From Nephromyces sp. MM_2019 (taxonomy: Eukaryota > Apicomplexa > Aconoidasida > Nephromycida), in assembly GCA_015657535.1 (NCBI GenBank), contig JADHZB010000112.1:1-25000 (forward strand): a stretch of 25,000 nt of DNA. The letters run 5' to 3'. Below are positions 1-9,417 of this stretch, one piece after another. The first letter of the stretch is position 1. Every line of letters begins with the position of its first letter. Under the pieces are notes generated by a model. That model had not been told where the DNA came from. It ran no database searches and was given only the letters and a program-made list of their open reading frames with translations. Position numbers and translations under genes: made by a program.

Positions 1-48
1 CACACACACCCACACACACCCACACACACCCACACACACGCACACACA
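1..48. repeat. CA minisatellite, 10-bp period
   Basis: Four copies of CACACACACC (the last ending in G) followed by CACACACA. The extra C every ten bases makes this a decamer minisatellite rather than a plain dinucleotide repeat. It lies in a CMTR2 intron. Confidence 0.95.
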
Positions 49-301
49 GATATTGAGGAAATCTCTGTAAAAATTCTTCTTCCAAAGGCATAGAAAAAAC
101 CATCATTTTCCTCCAGAAAACGCTCATTAACAAATACACAATAGCAATTATACAGCAGAATACTTCAATGCCTAGAAACTAGCGTCTTTAAATTCCTTTA
201 TACTAGCATTATATTCGCCTTAAACACAAGAAAAGCATGAAATCTAGTGTTTGTGTCTGCGAAGACGTGGAGGTTGTAGAGGAAGAGTAAGCATTCAACA
301 C
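1..301 (-). other. Partial intron 4 of the CMTR2-like gene
   Basis: Begins at the GTGTTG donor and is open to the left edge. It holds only A/T-rich sequence and a CA minisatellite; I see no exon matching the next CMTR2 block. Confidence 0.6.
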
Positions 302-352
302 CTTCATAATAGGGATTTAGCGAAAGTCCACGCCAGATAAGCTCCACAGAGT
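302..352 (-). CDS. CMTR2: CMTR2-like gene, exon 4 (51 nt), next exon outside window
   Basis: Acceptor TTCATTGTTTTACAG supplies the two bases that complete a GAC codon with exon 3. The exon then encodes SVELIWRGLSLNPYYE. W and LNPYY correspond to the W.W.A.(S/T)LNPY.E block that follows motif I in CMTR2. Donor GAAG|GTGTTG leaves phase 1. Translation past the donor (CLLFLYNLH...) no longer resembles the family, so the exon ends here. No continuation fits in bases 1-301. Confidence 0.72.
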
Positions 353-3185
353 CTGTAAAACAATGAAACTCACGATTTCTAGGACTTCCACACACACACA
401 CATGCAAAAAGCAGCTTATCCTGATACTCTCCATCACATACACCTACCAACTATTCTGAAATCATTCATAATCTCATATCCTCTATTTTCCCACCAACAA
501 ACCACCTAGCAATAGGCTCTTCAGCCTAAAAACCCCAACCCTTAATGTTAACATAGCACACACAAACCTCAGCCTATCCACCCAAAAACACCAAAATTAC
601 ACACTAAATTCATCAAAATCACGTGAAATACAAAAAATTCATCACAAAAAGTATAAATTTCTGCTTCCTGATGATGCAAAAACAGACAGAAGCAAAGATT
701 TTGCAAAGTTACACTATTTGAAGAGAATAAGCTCAAGCAGAAACCTCTACCGCCACGAAAAAACCAAAGCTGTGCACGTGTGCGTGTGTGAGAAGCCAAA
801 AAAAATATAAATTGACAGTTTTTTCACTAAAAAAATCTTCAAATTAGCCAGTAAAGCCTAGTAAAAAGAGCCTAACCATCTATAGATTTGACGTGATGAT
901 TGGTTGCGCAGATGAAGCCACCAGGGCACTCGCATAGATGCAAAGTGGTGATCTTCTTGTTCTCTTCTCCTGCATCCTTCACTAGCTTCTCAACCGGAAG
1001 GATGCTGCATCTCCTTAGCATCTCAAACATTTTTACCCAGCCATTCGTGACAAGCTCACACCCGCTGGGTGTGCAAAACTGCAATCAAAAAGAATAAACT
1101 TGAAAAAAAGTAGAAAAATGAAACTATTGAGTTCTGTGTGGGTGTGTGTGTGAAAATGAAAGCTCATTTTCTGGGATAGTAGGCAGAAAAAACAGAGAAT
1201 CGATGCTGTAACGGCTTAAAAGCGGGGTTTTTCATGTGTGTGTGCGCTTGTGTGTATGTGAGTGTGAAAGTAGTAATCAATTCGTGAAGATGGTAGCAAA
1301 AAATAGGATATTCATGCTGTGAATTGCTTTAAAAGTCGGTTTTTTCATTTGTTAGTGTAACCAAAAGGTAAACTGGGGGCGAATTCACGCTTCACTAGAG
1401 AGATATTCCAGTGTTCTGAAAACTGCCAGACCTCAAAATTCACTAGAAAGATGGAAAAACTGATTTTCTCAGTGTAAAGCACAAGGCAAACATAACACTT
1501 TATGAAGTGTATGAAGATAAATAGTCTATAAACATTGAAAAAAGCAATTTTTTTCCAAATTGCTGCCCTTTTTGCAGTAAAGAAGAGAATATTTCATCGG
1601 AAAATGCTAAGAAAACCCTTGAAGAAAAGCAAAGGTCAACTCAAGGAAAAGCATCAAGTCAGAATGCTGATGAAAAGCGACAAAATCCCATATGCATATA
1701 ACAGAAGCGAACCCTCCCAAAATTCTACCAAAAAAGACACAAAAAACCCAAATTTTTGAAAGGTAATCAGCTAGAAAGAAGAGATATCGAACAACAGCAC
1801 CACAGAATCCTTAACTCACACTGGGGCACACACACAAAAAGCATCTGAAAGGCATACTAAAAAGCTCTACGATGGATGGAAAGCGCATTTAAAAGGTTAA
1901 CAGACGAACTCTCAAAAGGTTGGAAAACGTATATACCTTTCTGATCGTGGATATTACTTTTGCTTCGATGTTGACTTCCGTTGTATACTTGTTCCACTTT
2001 GCTATATCAATATCATCTAAGCAGGCTCTGACGTTGTTCAACTTATTCTTCATCACACTTAGCTGCTCAGGCGCTTTATATACGGACCTACGATGAGATT
2101 TATCAAAATTTTTTTGCAATTTTGGCATCAAATATACACGAGTGAGCAGTAGACGAGGCAAAGTACAAACAAAAGTATGAATTGAGCATCCTGTGAAGAA
2201 ATCTTCAAAATTACCACAAAACCACACCGAAAGAGGTTCTCTTAAGGCAAATAATCCCAACGTCTTTACGATTAATTGTATGCTACACCATTTCTATGTA
2301 TCACGGTGGAAGTCGTATCTTCAGCATCATACAGTTTTCAGTTTAAAATATTCAAGAATCTCGTAAAGAATTAAAATTATTACATATAATTTAAGTAAGA
2401 ACTTATTTTCTTCAAATAAATCAATAAAATATTCTGCATGATGTTAAAAACCGGATTTAATCGATAAAAGCTTGATGGAGAAGACTATGTAATCTCTTTC
2501 CTGACACCCCTTGCTTCTACTGCATCAAAAAATTCCCCAAAATGCATAAATTCCTGGTGTTCTTGCACTAAAATAAACAAAGAAACAACCATCTTCGTCT
2601 TGTTGCAACTTGCACAGAAATTCTCCCTCTGCGCGCTGTTCACCTCAGTTACTTTAGAAAGTATCGATATCTACACCTTCAAGCTTGTACTAAGCTTACC
2701 AAACTCCTTTTAATAACAGCCTTAGCTATAGTTTCACTCAAGCAATTTTCCGCTGTTTTAGGCATTTTTTGACTAGGAATTTGTTGTGTTTTCTCTTTCA
2801 ATTTTTAACAGCTATTTTTATGATTTTCTATATATTTTTTCATGAGTTATTCCTATTATAGAATCTATTATTAACAAAACCACAATTTCCTGTTTCCTGC
2901 GGCCACTAGTTGTGGCTTTTTTTGCGCAAAATTCGCCATTTTTCGGGCGATTACTTACATCAGGAGTGTACGTGAACCCCTTTTTTACCTTCCAATCTTC
3001 GCCAAAAACTCCGATTCGTAATTTTTTTCCATCTCTTCCGGATAATTCTCGATACTGCAATTCAGCTTTTCCCAGTTGCATATTGCGTTCTTAGCCAACG
3101 ATTCCGTAAACTTATATTGCTTCTCGATAAGAATATCCACCGGTGGGAAGTCATCTTCAAGCGATCCTAAGGACTCCATCTTCAT
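302..3185 (-). CDS. CMTR2: Cap-specific mRNA 2'-O-methyltransferase 2 (CMTR2-like), 5' part of gene, four exons, runs off left edge
   Basis: Family role (known): CMTR2 enzymes methylate the ribose 2'-O of the second transcribed nucleotide of capped RNA, using S-adenosylmethionine on an FtsJ/RrmJ Rossmann fold. Seen here: joining 3185-2989, 2087-1937, 1078-877 and 352-302 gives 200 codons with matching phases (2, 0, 1). Residues about 75-115 hold a helical MKNKLNNVRACLDD / WNKYT stretch like the family's region before the domain. GWVKMF (K132) matches the position of the first catalytic Lys. LHLCECPGGF (about 162-171) is SAM motif I, and W190 plus SLNPYY follow as in the family. The catalytic Asp, second Lys and the C-terminal half are not in the window. 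CMTR1-type enzymes also share LCEAPGGF, but the LNNVR...NPYY context fits CMTR2 better. The family call is firm; exon 1 is the least certain part. Confidence 0.82.
353..876 (-). other. Intron 3 of the CMTR2-like gene
   Basis: 524 bp, GTTAGG to TTTTACAG. Contains a short CA run (388-402) and two CACGTG words (620-625, 775-780). I see no other feature. Confidence 0.7.
877..1078 (-). CDS. CMTR2: CMTR2-like gene, exon 3 (SAM motif I)
   Basis: The acceptor is a long pyrimidine tract ending TTGATTGCAG, phase 0. The donor is GATG|GTTAGG, phase 1, with an in-frame TAG right after it. The exon encodes GCELVTNGWVKMFEML (family A.LCTQAWCKF.E), then a linker with a Lys/Glu-rich insert, then TTLHLCECPGGFICATNHH, the Rossmann glycine loop. 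The Cys in CECPGG, where animal enzymes have Ala in CEAPGA, is a minor variation. This exon is the main evidence for the gene identity. Confidence 0.88.
1079..1936 (-). other. Intron 2 of the CMTR2-like gene
   Basis: 858 bp, GTATAT to GATTGCAG with a strong pyrimidine tract on the minus strand. It contains TG tracts (1135-1152, 1234-1266) and a degenerate direct duplication (1202-1235 and 1313-1348). Confidence 0.75.
1135..1348. repeat. Degenerate tandem duplication, about 112-bp period, with TG tracts
   Basis: 1202-1235 (GATGCTGT...CTTAAAAGCGG...TTTTTCAT) recurs at 1313-1348 (CATGCTGT...CTTTAAAAGTCGG...TTTTTTCAT). Both are preceded by a TG-rich stretch and a GATAGTAGGCA / GATGGTAGCA word followed by an A run, so the duplicated unit is larger than the best-conserved core. 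Confidence 0.6.
1937..2087 (-). CDS. CMTR2: CMTR2-like gene, exon 2
   Basis: Encodes APEQLSVMKNKLNNVRACLD, then a WNKYT motif and VISTIRK. This resembles the conserved helical segment just before the methyltransferase domain in CMTR2 (L..LKN.LN.V...LD....W..HT). Acceptor CATCGTAG|G gives phase 2 and donor AGAAAG|GTATAT gives phase 0, agreeing with both neighbours. The open frame continues upstream of the acceptor, so a longer exon cannot be excluded. Confidence 0.75.
2088..2988 (-). other. Intron 1 of the CMTR2-like gene
   Basis: 901 bp, GTAAAA to CATCGTAG. A stronger donor word (GTAAGT) occurs 32 nt inside it. The rest is A/T-rich with no exon I can support. Confidence 0.6.
2989..3185 (-). 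CDS. CMTR2: CMTR2-like gene, exon 1 (start codon exon)
   Basis: Starts ATGAAGATG, so the protein may begin at 3185 or 3179. The frame is open upstream only to a GTG at 3200. It encodes 65 residues beginning MKMESLGSLEDDFPPVD, acidic and without a signal peptide or membrane segment. The donor GGAAG|GTAAAA leaves phase 2, which is exactly what exon 2 needs (AG|G, Arg66). A second frame of the same stretch is also open and runs into a stronger donor (GAT|GTAAGT at 2957), but its phase does not fit exon 2. The N-terminus is poorly conserved in this family, so homology supports this exon only weakly. Confidence 0.58.
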
Positions 3186-3203
3186 CTTACAAATATACAC
3201 GTG
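3186..3203 (-). promoter_or_regulatory. CACGTG plus ATTTGTAAG just before the CMTR2-like ATG
   Basis: On the minus strand CACGTG (3203-3198) is followed by TAT and ATTTGTAAG (3194-3186), which abuts the ATG at 3185. The same pair of words precedes the divergent KH gene. It could be a transcription element, or the ATTTGTAAG could be a splice acceptor-like 5' leader end. Confidence 0.35.
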
Positions 3204-3370
3204 AGGTTGGAGGTTAAATCTAAAAGATAATTTACATCTGCATTGTGAAGAAGGGGGTCTTCTCGATATGGAAAACAGGGGATTTTATTTTGAACTATTT
3301 TAAAGGGAAATTTTGGAGAAGAATTTGAGAATGCAAAGGCACTGCAGTAAATAGCAGTTTGATTGAGAGG

Positions 3371-3558
3371 CATGTGTCTGGGTGTTGTGTGTTGTGCGTT
3401 GTATGTTATGTGTGTTGTGCTATTTGTGCGTGGTATTATGTGTGTGTGTTGCATTAAGCGTGTGCGTTATATTGTGTATGTCGTATTATGTGTTTTATAG
3501 TGTGTGCGTTGTACATTGTGTGTTTTGTGTGTTGTATTGTGCATGTGTGCTTGTTGTA
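3371..3558. repeat. Irregular TG-rich tract
   Basis: About 190 bp made almost wholly of GTGT, GTTGTG and TATGTG words. It creates spurious Cys/Val-rich open frames and is not coding. Confidence 0.9.
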
Positions 3559-4490
3559 CAAACTAAAGAAGCAGCTATCAAGCAATTTCTCTGCTACCTA
3601 TTGTGCATGCAGTCAACTCATAGCATAACAAAAGTATAATGAAAAGAATTAGGGGGCTGAATGATACCGTCCCACAAAACTTGCTTCTCCCTCCTTCATC
3701 CAATCTTTTTAAGCTCAAAAAAAAAATATTTTTGAGAGTGCAGAAGCTGCTTGAATGTTGATTGCTTTGGAATGGATCAACAACACCTTTAAATGCTGGA
3801 AAACTGAAGATAATTGTCAACGATTAACAATTTAATAGTTTTAGTGCGTAGCTAATTACATCAGGAGTATGCGGAATGTGCTAAGTGCTTTTTGAGAGTA
3901 ATGTGTAGCTATTGAAAGCTAGAGAGCGAGAGCTTAATGCAGGAGAGCGAGTAGCAAGTGAGAGTTTAATTTATACAGGCAAGCTGGCACTACTTACTAT
4001 CTCAGAGCAAGCGTAAAGCAAAGAGTACTTGGCGTACTTTAAGCATATCAATTTAGATGAAAACGCTGATTTTGCTTCCACATGCATTCATCACCATCAC
4101 CTAGACATAAAATCTAATGTTTCACATTCGATTTAATAGCATAATATATATGTGTGTGTATGAATGCACCGATGACCGTAAACAGGAAAATTCTCCATGA
4201 TGAAAGTGGAAGAAAGCTTCCTTTATAAACGCATGTACTGGCTAGCATATTTCTAGCTATAGGTCTTGCGACACGCACATTCCTGCCACACACACTTGCT
4301 GGCCACACCCATCTAGGGAAACTTGTTCGCAAAGCCGATAACTTTACCGGCGCCCGCACACACGGTATTTCTTTGGAGTCTTGACGCACATCTACGGTAC
4401 GAACATTGCTCTTTCCTCACAGTATTGTCAAACAACTAAGCATTACTTCCGTTATGCCTTTTACAAGCAATTAGAACTAATTATATTTTG

Positions 4491-4536
4491 TGTGTGCCTG
4501 TGTGTACCTGTGTGTGCCTGTGTGCGCCTGTGTGAG
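4491..4536. repeat. TG minisatellite, 10-bp period
   Basis: Four decamers of the form TGTGTGCCTG with single-base variants (TGTGTACCTG, TGTGCGCCTG), then TGTGAG. The period equals that of the CA minisatellite at the left edge, though the unit differs. Confidence 0.9.
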
Positions 4537-5109
4537 TGCATTTATTTATCTCACTCTATTAGTTTTACCATCTCTAAAAGCTGCCTCATCTGCCAGTGAG
4601 CCGCTGGATTTCAAAAAATTGTGACTGAATAGACACACCAGCTCTGTCAGCTCCGTGTCTATCCTCTGCTTCAAATAAAACTGCTTTTCTTCACATTTTT
4701 ACATAAAACCCACGATGCTACCCTTTTCAAAATCTCTTGTTCCCCTTTTACACCCCTTCATGTGTGGTGTATCCATTAATCCCCATTATATATCCGCAAA
4801 TTCCTGCTTTTTTTTCCCTTCTTCTGCTTCTTCCTGCCCTTGATTTGTGGTTTTTTCTAGTAAACATGCTTTTTATACGATTTTTGCTTTTTTTTGCTGG
4901 TATTTTTTTGAATTTATTTTATGATCCATTCTTTTTTTTTCTTTATCATGTAAAATAAGAGAGATTCTTGCCAAATTCACAGTTTCCAGTGGATAGTTTC
5001 TAGCTTTGTAACTTGCTTTCGTTAGTGTTGAATACCACGTTTTAACCCATAAAAAGTGATTTTAGTTCTCAAATAAAGGGGTTTTGTCGCTCTGTGCATG
5101 ATATGTTTT

Positions 5110-5266
5110 CTTAGCATTCATAAAAAGCAAACTTTTCGTCTTCTTCATCTGAAGTCACTTTTTTGATTTTTTATTGTTTTAATTCTTGCTTAGCGCTCAT
5201 AAAAAGCAACTTTTTCGTCTAATTCATCTGAAGTCACTTTGTTGATGTTTTATTGTTTTAATTCTT
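5110..5266. repeat. 79-bp tandem duplication upstream of the KH gene
   Basis: 5110-5187 and 5189-5266 are near-identical. Each starts CTTAGC, contains TCATAAAAAGCAA and TTCATCTGAAGTCACTTT, and ends TTATTGTTTTAATTCTT. The copies differ by a handful of substitutions. It lies 150-300 bp before the start codon, in the presumed promoter or leader. Confidence 0.92.
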
Positions 5267-5392
5267 TAATTTTACAAGTTCTCTGTTTTCTGGGAGTGTG
5301 TGGATACTTTTCTTAGCTGTTAACAAAAACTTGAAGGCAAGGCTTTTTCATTTTTTGTAGCTTAAAAAGTTTGTTTTTCAAGCATTTTTCTG

Positions 5393-5412
5393 CACGTGAA
5401 GAGAATTTGTAG
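5393..5412 (+). promoter_or_regulatory. CACGTG plus ATTTGTAG just before the KH gene ATG
   Basis: CACGTG (5393-5398), then ATTTGTAG (5405-5412), then AAA and the ATGATG start. It matches the arrangement at the CMTR2-like start, with slightly different spacing. Confidence 0.35.
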
Positions 5413-5415
5413 AAA

Positions 5416-5547
5416 ATGATGAAAGATGATGCAGTGGAGAATCATTTGCATGTGAAGGTGAAATTAGAAGATTCACAGCCATTTTTGCTAGTTTCAGTAG
5501 ATAGTCCGTGTGGTAATTATCAGCTTACCAAGGAAGACCTTCATAAG
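5416..5547 (+). CDS. KH protein gene, exon 1
   Basis: 44 codons, MMKDDAVENHLHVKVKLEDS onward, ending LTKEDLHK. Donor CATAAG|GTAATT, phase 0. A second ATG is adjacent at 5419. No homology supports this exon by itself. Its support is the clean donor, the phase and the lack of any better upstream exon. Confidence 0.65.
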
Positions 5548-8500
5548 GTAATTTTTTCCTCTTCTAGTCTTTTTCCTAATCTGATGCTGACTTTTTCTAC
5601 TGAGAAGTGTGTGTTCGGTATGAGGCTGCAGTGGCTTTGCTTCACTAAATAGTCTAGTGTTTTTGGTGCGATAAAAGAGTGGGTTTTTTGCGTATATCAA
5701 GCTGAAAAATGGAATCCTGAATGAGGAATTCTCCTGGGATAATCACAAAAAAAACACACAAACTATAATACACGAAGAAGGGAAGAGAGGAGAACAGAGA
5801 GAAGAACAGAGAAAAGGACACGCACTGAAAGGAACACATGAACAAGAGCACACATGAACAGGAACACACACACATACATACACGCATACACGCACATTTT
5901 TAAATCATATGAAATGTATTACGCTGTTGTTTAAATTTTAGGTAATCTTATTTCCCCACTGGTATATACTTGATCCTATCCGGGGATCATGCTTGATGTG
6001 ATTTGCAGTTTCTTGTATATTAATTTAAGTTTTTGGAGGATTGTCCAGCTTTTAACGTGATTTACAATATCTTCTACGTAACTTCATCTTTTCTGAAGAT
6101 ACTTTGATTTGTGGAATTTCCCCCCCTCAATATATGCTGATGAAGTGTAATTGGCTTTCCTTTTATTTTTCTTCATCTCTGTATTTTTTGCCTGAAATCC
6201 CTCTTTCAAGCATTAATTTTGATGTTTTGCTCCACTTTAAAGCGTGTGTATTTGTCGTGATAGTCCACGGCAATTTGCTTTTCCTTTCAATTCTGCACTA
6301 ACCACTACTCAGCTTTTTTAATAGGCCATAATTTTATTGAGCCAAACACCCGGGTTCTAACACACACATGCCCTTTTTTCAAATCTATTTCTTAGGTATT
6401 TTCCTGCTTTGGTAAGGTGGAATTGATTAGGCTTCTAATGAAAGATACATGTGCGATCGTATTATACTCTACCTGGGAAGCTGCAGAGACTGCCAGGATT
6501 CAGCTAGATGAGCATGTGTGTATGCTGCGTATGTAAAACGAAGGAATTCGTTTTGAATGAGAATTTTTTGGGTTTAAAAAAGCTTTCAAATGGGATTTTT
6601 TTAGCTTCTTGCAGAGAGAATTATTGGGTTTGTTTTTTTCGTTGCTTTTCCAGCATTATGCTGTAGGTTTTTAGTGAAAAAAGGGATATTTTAATTGTCG
6701 CACTAACCTCAATGAGTATAAAGATGACAATGTGTGTGAAGTAATTGTTTGAAGATACCAATTTTTTTACGTTTTTGATGATTTTTAACGCAGTGAAGAC
6801 CTATTTGACGCTAGCAAAGTTTTCTCCGTTTTTTGTGTGTTTACCAGCATTTTATGTCGAAGATATACGGCGCTAGCTTAGAATCATTTGCCTTGAGATG
6901 TGTGTGTGGATTTTCAATTTTTTTGTGCTTCTGCGGTTCTTAGCCCCTAAGAAATCTCCACGGATTATTAAGAGTGGACTGGATCTTACCACAGAGAGAG
7001 AGCGAAAGCAGTGAAAATAGTTTGCTATATCTTGTGTGTAGGGTGAGTATCTCTGCACGATTATTGACTGTATGTTTAATTTTTGTTTATAAGCATAAAT
7101 ATGTGGTACTGTTTTTAGTGAGGAGATTTTTGCTTGAATTTAGCCGAAATTTCGTCATTTTTTAGTGTCCTTTATGCGAATTTCTTGCTATTTTACTCTA
7201 ATTGAGAGAAATATCTCGCTTTTTGCCGTAATTTAGACGAATTGGTCTTTTTTTAGCACTTTTTTGGTTATAAAGAGTTTGATTCTCGTGACTATGCTAA
7301 TGCATTGCAAGTTTAATGTCTAAACACCCCTAATTAATTGATGATTTTTCATGTACTCAATAGTAGTTATGGGCATACATTCCAATTTGCCCTTCTCTGA
7401 TCTAAGCATATAGATAATGCACATAATCCAGCATACTGGAGTAATTGTGTGTAAGAAGCAGAATTGTACAGGTATTTCTTCACTATATATCCAACCGTAT
7501 ACGTTTAATAGCGCCCTAAACCTTGCGTATCCTGGTGTATGTGTATCTCCGTGATTCCATTTTTCGCCGAAATTTTCCTTATTTAATCTCCAATAGCACA
7601 TCAATACCAGATTTTTCCTACAGAGTAGTCTATATGGAGGCATGACTCGTGTGTGTGTATCTTCAACCATGCGAAGATTCCTATAATTTTTTCAATTTCC
7701 TTTGTTTTGCCAGGCAGTAAAAAAATTCACGGCAAGATATGAGGTGCAGATTGATTCAGGCAATGGATTTGAAGTTTCTAAACGAATTATCGGAACAAAG
7801 GTAGTTAAACTTCATCTTCATTTTTCTGTAGCTCATGCACATTTGTGTCACCTAGAAACTTGAATTAAAAACGGATGCATAAACCTGATAAAAATTCAGG
7901 CTTAGAATAGTAGTGAGGATGAGAATTTTTCGTTTTTTCCTTTTTTGTTGGTTTTTATAGCCAATTAAGTTAAAGCAGGAAAAAAGCAGCTTTTTTCCTG
8001 CTTTTAGATGATTTGTGAGACTAGTTCCTTTTTTAAGCTTTTTCCCTCTTCTTATTCTCTAGTTTTCAAACTCTTTTTTTTCTAGTTTTTTTCTTTTTTT
8101 ATGTGACTGCACAATCTTTATGGAAAGCTAGAAGAAGAGAATGCACAAAATTTAAAGCGAGATTTCTGCATCTTAAAAAAGCATTTTTTTTCTCTTTTTT
8201 TTCGAGGCTGCATGCTCTTAATTGTTGGAGCTTACTAGTTATCACTAAAAGCCGTGTTTCACTGTTTTATTAAGGGTGAAGATAATTTTCAAGTACAGAA
8301 TTTTTTGAGAGAATTTTAGCACCAATCTCTTGTCTTTAGGGTATTCATATGAAGAGGATACATAAGAATACGCAATCAAAGCTTCGCCTTCGAGGGTTAG
8401 GATCAGGATATCTTGAGGGTTACCAAAAAAAAGGCCAGTTTTTCCTGCGATGCTGTTTTGCTTATACTCGTGGAGTGTGCTAATAGTTTGCTAAGAACCA

Positions 8501-9383
8501 CATTTTCATCTTCTTGTTGCGTTAGCATGGACATATGAGCTTAAATGCTTTTTTCTGTTGCTTTTAAACATTCAAATTTGTGACGTTTTGCGACTAGTTT
8601 GCATGCATTCTTCGCTTCCACGCTGTTTGCCCCTGAATTCCATACTAAAATCACGTGGAAACATCTTTACAAGATCCGTTTTACTTTGCTAGCATATCAG
8701 CATAAATATGGGTGTACATATGTATATATGATTCGCTCATTTTCCAAATACAAGTTGTATGATTATTACTTGAAAAGTAGGTTATACAAAGCGTACACAT
8801 ATAGTACAGAATATCAAAGACGAAGTAGAGGAGCTTTCTTTCTGTTTGCAGAGGCTGAGGAGCCATTACATCTTTGTATTTCCTGCGATTCCTACTCGAA
8901 CTATCTTTCTGCACGGCTTCTTGCGGAGCGTCTCCTAAAAAAGATATACAGAGAATATGATGATTGGTTGAAGCTTTGTGGTAAAGTGCCTGTGAGGCTT
9001 ACCCCAAAGGCCCAGGAAATAATTAGTGAGTATGAGTTGTTGCTACTACTAATATAAGTATAAACGAGAAAAAGTAAAAACCCCAATAATTGGAAGCTTC
9101 CAGTGATTTTATAAGAATCTTTTTACCTCCTCCCAATTGTACCTGTTTTTTTTTATTGTTGAAGCGGAAATTGTAGAGGGAATGCGTGATCTTAATATCA
9201 AAACTATATAGTCCTAGATATGGCGTATTGTGTGTGTGCGGATAAATTTATAAGGTGTGCATATTTTTTAAAAATTATATAGCCTTAGATATGGCGAATA
9301 TAGAAGCAGATAATTTATTCCTACAGAATGAATGCATCGCTTTCATGTCAAAGCTATATAGTCTTAGATACCACGAATGCAGT

Positions 9384-9417
<34 letters not shown>

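Larger units (their letters stand above)
3186..5415. other. Divergent intergenic region between the CMTR2-like and KH genes
   Basis: Both flanking genes point away from this stretch, so it should hold two promoters and 5' untranslated regions. It contains TG-rich tracts, a purine-biased stretch (about 3885-3970) and a tandem duplication close to the KH start. Open frames here are short and low-complexity (Cys/Val-rich from TG repeats), and I see no gene. Confidence 0.65.

Noticed and set aside
1..48. Regular repeat spacing that could suggest a CRISPR array.
   Set aside because: It is a continuous 10-bp CA minisatellite without unique spacers, in eukaryotic DNA.
2818..3081. 87-codon minus frame overlapping CMTR2-like exon 1.
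   Set aside because: Its donor phase does not fit exon 2, and its upstream frame is closed by a TAA.
3382..3639. Cys/Val-rich 85-codon + frame.
   Set aside because: It is a translation of TG repeats.
8599..8851. 5' part of the open frame containing KH exon 4.
   Set aside because: It lies upstream of a strong acceptor, does not resemble KH proteins and is intron.
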